From Methanolapillus africanus (lineage in GTDB: Archaea; Halobacteriota; Methanosarcinia; Methanosarcinales; Methanosarcinaceae): a stretch of 64,000 bases of DNA. Location of the stretch: NCBI RefSeq assembly GCF_032714475.1, contig NZ_JAWDKD010000019.1, positions 1 through 64,000 of the forward strand, given 5' to 3'. The position numbers and the translations under genes were made by a program. This document shows positions 59,414-64,000 of this stretch, one piece after another (the first letter of the stretch is position 1; each line of letters opens with the position of its first letter). The notes beneath the pieces were generated by a model. The model had not been told where the DNA came from, searched no databases, and saw only the letters and a program-made list of their open reading frames with translations.

Positions 59414-60145
59414 TTGACAGAAATTAAAAAACTCGAACCCATTTATTCCGGTAAGGCCAAAACCCTTTACAAGACCAATGATCCGACCAAACTCATTTCC
59501 GAGTTCAGAGACAGTTTAACAGCTTTTAACGGCGGCAAGAAAAGCGAAGCCCCTAAAAAAGGCTATTACAACGCTCAAATTACCCGGAAAATATTTGTTA
59601 TGCTGGAAGAAAACGGCATCAAAACCCATTATGTTTCCATGCTGTCCGATGTGGATATGGTTGTCGACGTCGTCGACATCGTGAAATTGGAAGTCATCGT
59701 CCGAAACATCGCCGCCGGCTCCATCACCAAAAAATATCCGATGCCGCCCGGAAAAGTCTTCGAAAAACCGATTGTGGCTTTCGATTACAAGAGCGACGAA
59801 TATCAAGACCCGATGATCAACGAAGACATCGCCTACGCGCTTGGCGTCGCCACTTTTGAGGAAATGGCCGACATCAAAAAAATCGCGCTCAAAATAAACG
59901 AGCTGCTCAAAGCGTATTTCGAACAGAACGGCTTTTTGCTTCCGGACTTCAAATTAGAATTCGGACGCCGCGGCCCGAACAAAGAAATCGTTCTCGCCGA
60001 TGAAATTTCATGCGACACCTGCCGAATCTGGGACAAAGAAACCAAACAATCCCTCGACAAAGACGTCTTCCGATATGACAAAGGCGACCCGACTCAAACC
60101 TACGAGATCGTGGCCCGCAAATTGGTGCCGGAAATTTTCAAATAA
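59414..60145 (+). CDS. purC: SAICAR synthetase PurC
   Basis: PurC joins aspartate to CAIR in purine synthesis. The 243-residue protein has PIYSGKAKTLYKT, the start of the ATP-binding fold, FRDSLTAFNGGKK, VEVIVRNIAAGSITKKYP, FDYKSDEYQDPMINEDIA, LPDFKLEFGRRG and LADEISCDTCRIWDKET. The start is TTG at 59414, placed like that of purH (GGTGATTTCG-TTG), giving MTEIKKLEPIYSGKAKTLY. With purH at 4157 it shows de novo purine synthesis, although the genes are far apart. Confidence 0.96.
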   Translation: MTEIKKLEPIYSGKAKTLYKTNDPTKLISEFRDSLTAFNGGKKSEAPKKGYYNAQITRKIFVMLEENGIKTHYVSMLSDVDMVVDVVDIVKLEVIVRNIAAGSITKKYPMPPGKVFEKPIVAFDYKSDEYQDPMINEDIAYALGVATFEEMADIKKIALKINELLKAYFEQNGFLLPDFKLEFGRRGPNKEIVLADEISCDTCRIWDKETKQSLDKDVFRYDKGDPTQTYEIVARKLVPEIFK

Positions 60146-60318
60146 AGAAGTGGAAGATTCATCTGATCTTTCTCCTTTTCTTTTTTCTTCTTCTCCTGTT
60201 TCTTCTCATTTTCTTCTTATTTTCATCTTCTCTTCTTCTTTTCTTTTTTGTTTTTCAGAATCTTCCTATCCTTTTTTATATATCATTGCCGTTTCTCATT
60301 TATTCGTCAATGCGTTAC

Positions 60319-60372
60319 ATTTTTATCAATAATTTTTATCAATAATTTTTATCAATAATTTTTATCAATTAT
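60319..60372. repeat. 13-bp tandem repeat before the flavoenzyme gene
   Basis: TTTTATCAATAAT is repeated four times at an exact 13-bp period, ending 27 bp before the coding start. It also resembles a run of TATA-like sequences, so copy number could affect promoter strength. The preceding spacer from 60146 is a T/C-rich tract with no gene. Confidence 0.6.
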
Positions 60373-60397
60373 TTTTTTATTTATTTGGTGTTTATTC

Positions 60398-62017
60398 ATG
60401 AAGTCCGAATCCACCCCCGAATTCGAAAATTACGATGCGATCGTCGTTGGCGGCGGCATCAGCGGCTTGTTGTCCGCACTTGTTTTGTCCAAACACGGCA
60501 ACCGTGTTTTGGTTCTTGAAAAAGACAATGTTGTCGGCGGAAACTGCCGAACCTACAATGTCGACGGTTTCATGGTTGACACGGGTCCGCATGCGATGAC
60601 GGCGCTTCGGGGCGGTCCGCTTCCGAATCTCATGAATCAGTATTTCGATACCGTTCCGAATTTTCATTCCTACGGCGACTATTTTATTCGGACCAGAAAT
60701 GAACTGGTCCGCTGCCCCACGAATGTGCGCGGATTTATGGGCTGCTCATATTTGCCGCTCTCCGACCGGCTCCGGCTGTCGTCGACGATTGCGTCCGTTT
60801 TCATAAAAGCCGGCATGGACGCCGATTATTCTCAACGAACGGTCTACGAATGTTTGCCCAAAAAGCTGGGCCCGGAAACGATGGCGTTTGCGGATACCTT
60901 TTCTATGTTTATGTCGGGACGCGGAATGAAAGAAACCACCGTTCAGAGAATGCTGGCCGGAAGCGGCGTCGTCAAAGAAAAGAATCTGACCAAAGAGGAT
61001 TTTGAAGCCATTGTGCGCGGTGAATCCGATCTTGGAAAGAAAAATCACAATCCGGATCAAAGTTCAACAAATCCGGACCAATCAGACCAATCGGATCAAA
61101 ACTCAATTCAATATTCAGCTCCAAATTCAAATTCGGACAGCCACGCTGAAACGTCCAAGCCGGTTCCGGAATCGGCGTCTATGTTCACCATTGCTAAAAA
61201 AATGATGACGCACGGCGGCGGTTTTACAACGCAGGGATATCCTGACGGCGGCGTCCAATCCGTGACGAATTGCGTGCTGTCGTCCATGCCGGAAAACGTT
61301 GACATCAAAACCGGCTGCAAGGTCACGGAGATTTTAACGGAAGAAAACCGGGACGGCAAATTAAAGGCGACGGGCGTCGCAGCTGATGGCGAAATTTATC
61401 ATTCCGATTTAATTATTTACACGGCTTTTGCCAGCCGGCTGCCGCAAATTATGGAATTGCCGCCGGAATATATTCAAAAACTGGACCGCATCGACCACAC
61501 GGTCAGCTTGACGGTTTGGCTCGGATTTGATGAGAAAATGCCGGAATACAGTTACGTCGGTTCCGAAGTTCAGTTTGAAAATATGCCGTATTGGGGCGGT
61601 TCCACCAGCAATTATGATGCCAATCTGGCGCCGCCGGGCGGCCAAAATCTCGGATTCGCGTTCATTCCACGGCCGCAGAAAAACATTCGTGCGCGTGTGA
61701 AAGACGCGTACGGTCAAATTTTTGAAATGACGCCCGATATTGAAAAGCACATTGTGATGCGTCATGAACAAATTACTGTTCCCGAAAAGGCGGCCATTAC
61801 GATTTCCGGCGAATTTGCGGACATTCGGACGCCGGTGGAGAATTTCTACATTGCCGGAACGGATACCGATAAAAGAAGCATGGGTGTGACGCGCGCGTCT
61901 TATTCCGTGGTGGAATTGCTCGGCAAATTGGAAGAAGATGGGAAACTGATGCGGAAAAATAGTTTTACCGGATACAATTTCGATCGGAAATATTTGCCGG
62001 ATTTGCCGAAAAAATGA
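60398..62017 (+). CDS. FAD-dependent phytoene-desaturase-like oxidoreductase
   Basis: A 539-residue flavoprotein. The FAD-binding loop is DAIVVGGGISGLLSALVLSKHG near the N-terminus, followed by LVLEKDNVVGGNCRTYNVDG and GPHAM. The C-terminus has NFYIAGTDTDKRSMGVTRASYSVVELLGKL, the second FAD motif of the amine-oxidase/phytoene-desaturase group. Substrates could be isoprenoids, for example carotenoid-like lipids or prenyl chains, but none is shown. A low-complexity Asn/Ser/Gln/Asp insertion (about residues 213-270, NPDQSSTNPDQSDQSDQNS) interrupts the substrate domain and is probably a disordered loop. Confidence 0.85.
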   Translation: MKSESTPEFENYDAIVVGGGISGLLSALVLSKHGNRVLVLEKDNVVGGNCRTYNVDGFMVDTGPHAMTALRGGPLPNLMNQYFDTVPNFHSYGDYFIRTRNELVRCPTNVRGFMGCSYLPLSDRLRLSSTIASVFIKAGMDADYSQRTVYECLPKKLGPETMAFADTFSMFMSGRGMKETTVQRMLAGSGVVKEKNLTKEDFEAIVRGESDLGKKNHNPDQSSTNPDQSDQSDQNSIQYSAPNSNSDSHAETSKPVPESASMFTIAKKMMTHGGGFTTQGYPDGGVQSVTNCVLSSMPENVDIKTGCKVTEILTEENRDGKLKATGVAADGEIYHSDLIIYTAFASRLPQIMELPPEYIQKLDRIDHTVSLTVWLGFDEKMPEYSYVGSEVQFENMPYWGGSTSNYDANLAPPGGQNLGFAFIPRPQKNIRARVKDAYGQIFEMTPDIEKHIVMRHEQITVPEKAAITISGEFADIRTPVENFYIAGTDTDKRSMGVTRASYSVVELLGKLEEDGKLMRKNSFTGYNFDRKYLPDLPKK

Positions 62018-62030
62018 TTTTTCAATTTTA

Positions 62031-62627
62031 TCATTTTTCGGCATCAGATATTATAATTTCATTTTTAGGGTTTTGGGGATTCAATGTTTTCGGGAAAAAC
62101 GGACATGGAATTTCCAAATTATTTTCAATGCAATATTCCAAGCACCTTTTTTCTAAAAATTTGAAATCGCAGCTGTTTTCATTGAGCTTCGGATTTTTAT
62201 TTTGAGTGATGAGCTGATATGTTTTTTCGGCTTTATCAAATATATGAATTTTATTTTCAATGATAAACTTGTGTTCTTTTGCTAAGAAAACCCTGTGTTT
62301 TGGGTCTGCTTCATTGTTAATGTCTCGATATGTTGCCATTTCTTTTGGAATTGGGATCATAAAGTTAAAACGCAAGGAACCGACAGGATCATTTTGGTTT
62401 TTGAAATAAATAAGTATGCTTTCGGAATGTTGTTTTTTGTGTGAAGTAATGGGCACATAATAATCCATTCCGTTAACTTGCAACACGATTCCGCATAAAA
62501 ATTTTTGTTTTCTGCCGGGATATTCCATATTGGGAACTTTTGTAAATCCTCTTTTTTCCTTTTCGGATTCCTGGAGATAAGCAACATAATCCTTGGAAAC
62601 ATCATAAAAGTTTAATGTGTTGCTCAT
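62031..62627 (-). CDS. toxN: ToxN/AbiQ-family toxin endoribonuclease (type III toxin-antitoxin)
   Basis: A 198-residue protein that resembles ToxN/AbiQ: LNFYDVSKDYVAYLQESE at the start, FLCGIVLQVNGMDYYVPITSHKKQH (in ToxN the TSxKK stretch lies at the active site), then LRFNFMIPIPKEMATYRDIN and a C-terminal helical part. ToxN cleaves RNA until bound by a small RNA antitoxin. An inverted-repeat terminator lies about 30 bp before the gene, where type III systems have one. I chose ATG 62627 because GAGGG lies six bases before it; ATG 62633 is in frame. The C-terminal 40 residues, with several Cys, extend beyond ToxN. Confidence 0.8.
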   Translation of the reverse strand: MSNTLNFYDVSKDYVAYLQESEKEKRGFTKVPNMEYPGRKQKFLCGIVLQVNGMDYYVPITSHKKQHSESILIYFKNQNDPVGSLRFNFMIPIPKEMATYRDINNEADPKHRVFLAKEHKFIIENKIHIFDKAEKTYQLITQNKNPKLNENSCDFKFLEKRCLEYCIENNLEIPCPFFPKTLNPQNPKNEIIISDAEK

Positions 62628-62652
62628 TCTCATCCCTCAAAAAATCGAAAAA

Positions 62653-62762
62653 AAAAGGAATCCGATTTGAATCGGATTCCTTTTGCGAATTCAATATTCG
62701 CCCACGATAGCTTGCCTTAAAGCAGCAAGAGGCTTCTTGAACAGTTTCCCGTTCCAAGTAAA
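62653..62762 (-). ncRNA. Predicted RNA antitoxin (ToxI-like) with terminator
   Basis: Between a TATA box and toxN lies about 110 bp that should be transcribed on the minus strand. Read in that direction it holds CTTGGAACGGGAAACTGTTC-AAG (hairpin with one bulge), CTTGC... GCAAG around TGCTTTAAG, and GCGAAT... ATTCGC. It ends in a perfect 15-bp inverted repeat (62653-62667 with 62670-62684) followed by nine T. Type III antitoxins usually have several tandem repeats of about 35-45 bases; I see only one structured unit here. Confidence 0.6.
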
Positions 62763-62812
62763 TAACGATACTCAGGTATCGTATTTATAATTTTTTACCA
62801 GTATCGTGCTAT
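62763..62812 (-). promoter_or_regulatory. Promoter and operator-like repeats of the toxin locus
   Basis: On the minus strand TTATAAAT (62783-62790) is a good archaeal TATA box. It is flanked by ACGATAC (62765-62771) and GTATCGT (62776-62782), a perfect palindrome with loop TCAG. A third GTATCGT at 62801-62807 lies 25 bp away on the other side. Repeats on both sides of the TATA box look like an operator. Confidence 0.55.
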
Positions 62813-62814
62813 CA

Positions 62815-63894
62815 TTATTCCGGTGCCGTTTTGGGCGGCGTTGTTTTAGCCGCATCGTCCGGGAACATTTGAACGAGCTGTTTGTATGATTCCATCAAGA
62901 TGATCTTGAAAATGATGTAGAACGGAATGCTCAAAATCATACCGAGCGCGCCGAACAGTTGGGCGAAAACCAACACTAAAATCACGGTCGTAAACGGACT
63001 GACGCTGACTTTGTCGGAAATCATGTACGGGACCAAGTAGTAGTTGTCAATGGCTTGCGCAATGAGTGAGACGACCAAGACGAGGATAGCGGTTTGCCAG
63101 CTGATGGCGAGTCCGATCAACAAGGGCGGAATGGTTGAAATCCAAGGACCGATGTAGGGGACGTTGTTCAACAGGCCGAACAGGATGCCGAGGAACAGCC
63201 AGCCGGGAATGCCCAGAAGGAAAAAGCCGACGCTTGTAATGACGGCGAGCGCAATGCTTTCAATCACTTTGGCGACGAAGAATTTGTTGATTTGGGTCAG
63301 AATGGCGGACGACGCATTGCCGAACGATTCGCTGAACTTCTTCGGAACCATGCCGAGAATCATGGTTTTAATTCTGCCGCGGTCTTTGAAGTAGAGTCTA
63401 AACATAATCGGGTAAAGCAAAATCATACCCAGAATATAGTAAAGCGCTTTGGAAAGCATTTGCATGAGCATCCCAAAAACAGCATCTGTCAAGCTCTTGA
63501 CCGTCTCTTCAATCGAGTTGATGATCGATTCCGGCAAAACGTCGAAAATCGCTAAAATAATTTGAGTTCCTTCTTCGATCATGTTTTGGATGTTGGTCAT
63601 GTCGTCGAAAAGGCTTGAAAAACTGGCCATTTGGGTGTAAACGAAGACGACGGTTCCGACAATTAAAGCAATAATAACGGCGACGGCGCCGACCCGGCGC
63701 TGCGTGCGCGTCAGTTTGGTCGTGTGCTTGTTGTAAAATTTAATGCATTTGTCAACGACGGCAAGGATACACAGGCCGAGCAGCAAAATGACGAAAATAT
63801 CTTGGAAATAGAAAAGGGCAAACAAACCTATACAAAGTATGACAAAAATAACTGTTATTGAAATCCATACATTTTTATTCATTGAAATCGGCAT
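62815..63894 (-). CDS. AI-2E family transporter (membrane permease)
   Basis: A 359-residue polytopic protein with about seven to eight hydrophobic segments. Two N-terminal pairs (ITVIFVILCIGLFALFYFQD, VGAVAVIIALIVGTVVFVY) are followed by an amphipathic extracellular stretch and the conserved C-terminal part GIPGWLFLGILFGLLNNVPYIGPWISTIPPLLIGL, the mark of the AI-2E (PerM/TqsA) family. Members move signalling molecules or ions; the substrate here is unknown. ATG 63894 is preceded by AGGATAGATACC. An open frame reaching back to 63987 would add 31 residues without a known counterpart. The promoter of the toxin locus starts directly after its stop. Confidence 0.88.
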   Translation of the reverse strand: MPISMNKNVWISITVIFVILCIGLFALFYFQDIFVILLLGLCILAVVDKCIKFYNKHTTKLTRTQRRVGAVAVIIALIVGTVVFVYTQMASFSSLFDDMTNIQNMIEEGTQIILAIFDVLPESIINSIEETVKSLTDAVFGMLMQMLSKALYYILGMILLYPIMFRLYFKDRGRIKTMILGMVPKKFSESFGNASSAILTQINKFFVAKVIESIALAVITSVGFFLLGIPGWLFLGILFGLLNNVPYIGPWISTIPPLLIGLAISWQTAILVLVVSLIAQAIDNYYLVPYMISDKVSVSPFTTVILVLVFAQLFGALGMILSIPFYIIFKIILMESYKQLVQMFPDDAAKTTPPKTAPE

Positions 63895-64000
63895 GGTATC
63901 TATCCTACAAAGAGCGGTCAACGTTGATTCTTTGTTTAAAATAATTCCTATTTTTTTGAGAAATGTTAGAGAGCATATAATGCTCATTAATATATAAAAA

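Noticed and set aside
62653..62762. Tandem repeats expected of a type III antitoxin
   Set aside because: I compared successive segments of the RNA and found recurring short words (CTTG, CAAG) but no convincing 35-45 base repeat, so I describe a single structured unit.

Overview
The window is from a methanogenic archaeon of the Methanosarcinales type, plausibly a small-genome gut lineage such as Methanimicrococcus (genus is an inference). The evidence is a complete A1Ao-ATP synthase operon in the Methanosarcina order H-I-K-E-C-F-A-B-D, a UbiA prenyltransferase of the ether-lipid pathway, indolepyruvate ferredoxin oxidoreductase, a FilI/FilR1-like sensor-regulator pair, the UPF0200/UPF0201 gene pair, a PGF-CTERM sorting tail, TATA-box promoters and GGTGA-type ribosome binding sites. 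Coding DNA is moderately GC-rich and the spacers are very AT-rich.

Layout. 1-0.2 kb: edge of an IS1595-family transposase. 0.2-13.5 kb: mostly core metabolism (thiC, a TPR protein, purH, a MATE exporter, a STAS-like/PIN pair, gpmI, tRNA-Gln, a methyltransferase, nadC, nadX). 13.8-25.4 kb: two GLUG-repeat surface proteins around a KamA-family radical SAM enzyme, nadA, a UbiA prenyltransferase and iorAB. 25.8-34.3 kb: FilI/FilR1-like pair, membrane proteins, UPF0200/UPF0201, and secreted proteins sharing a 'VxKG' domain, one of which has ACG where its start codon should be. 34.7-43.1 kb: ATP synthase operon with a terminator-like hairpin just after the c-subunit gene.

43.1-59.3 kb is an accessory region of secreted and membrane proteins: a glycine-zipper protein, two metzincin-like proteases, a trypsin-like protease, proteins sharing the protease's N-terminal domain, two chagasin-type protease-inhibitor lipoproteins, and many small multi-pass membrane proteins. 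It carries three degenerate extra copies of the 3' end of ahaD, and five of its genes are preceded by a conserved structured leader that looks like an RNA switch. 59.4-64 kb: purC, a phytoene-desaturase-like flavoenzyme, a type III toxin-antitoxin locus (ToxN/AbiQ-like toxin with an upstream RNA and terminator) and an AI-2E family transporter.

Seven spacers hold a composite repeat family: a GC-rich box around TAACGCGCGCG, a long inverted repeat of 12-17 bp arms, and tandem ~44 bp units. The main candidates for undescribed biology are (1) the structured leader family, (2) the ahaD-derived cassette array, (3) the composite intergenic repeat, and (4) the archaeal type III toxin-antitoxin locus.
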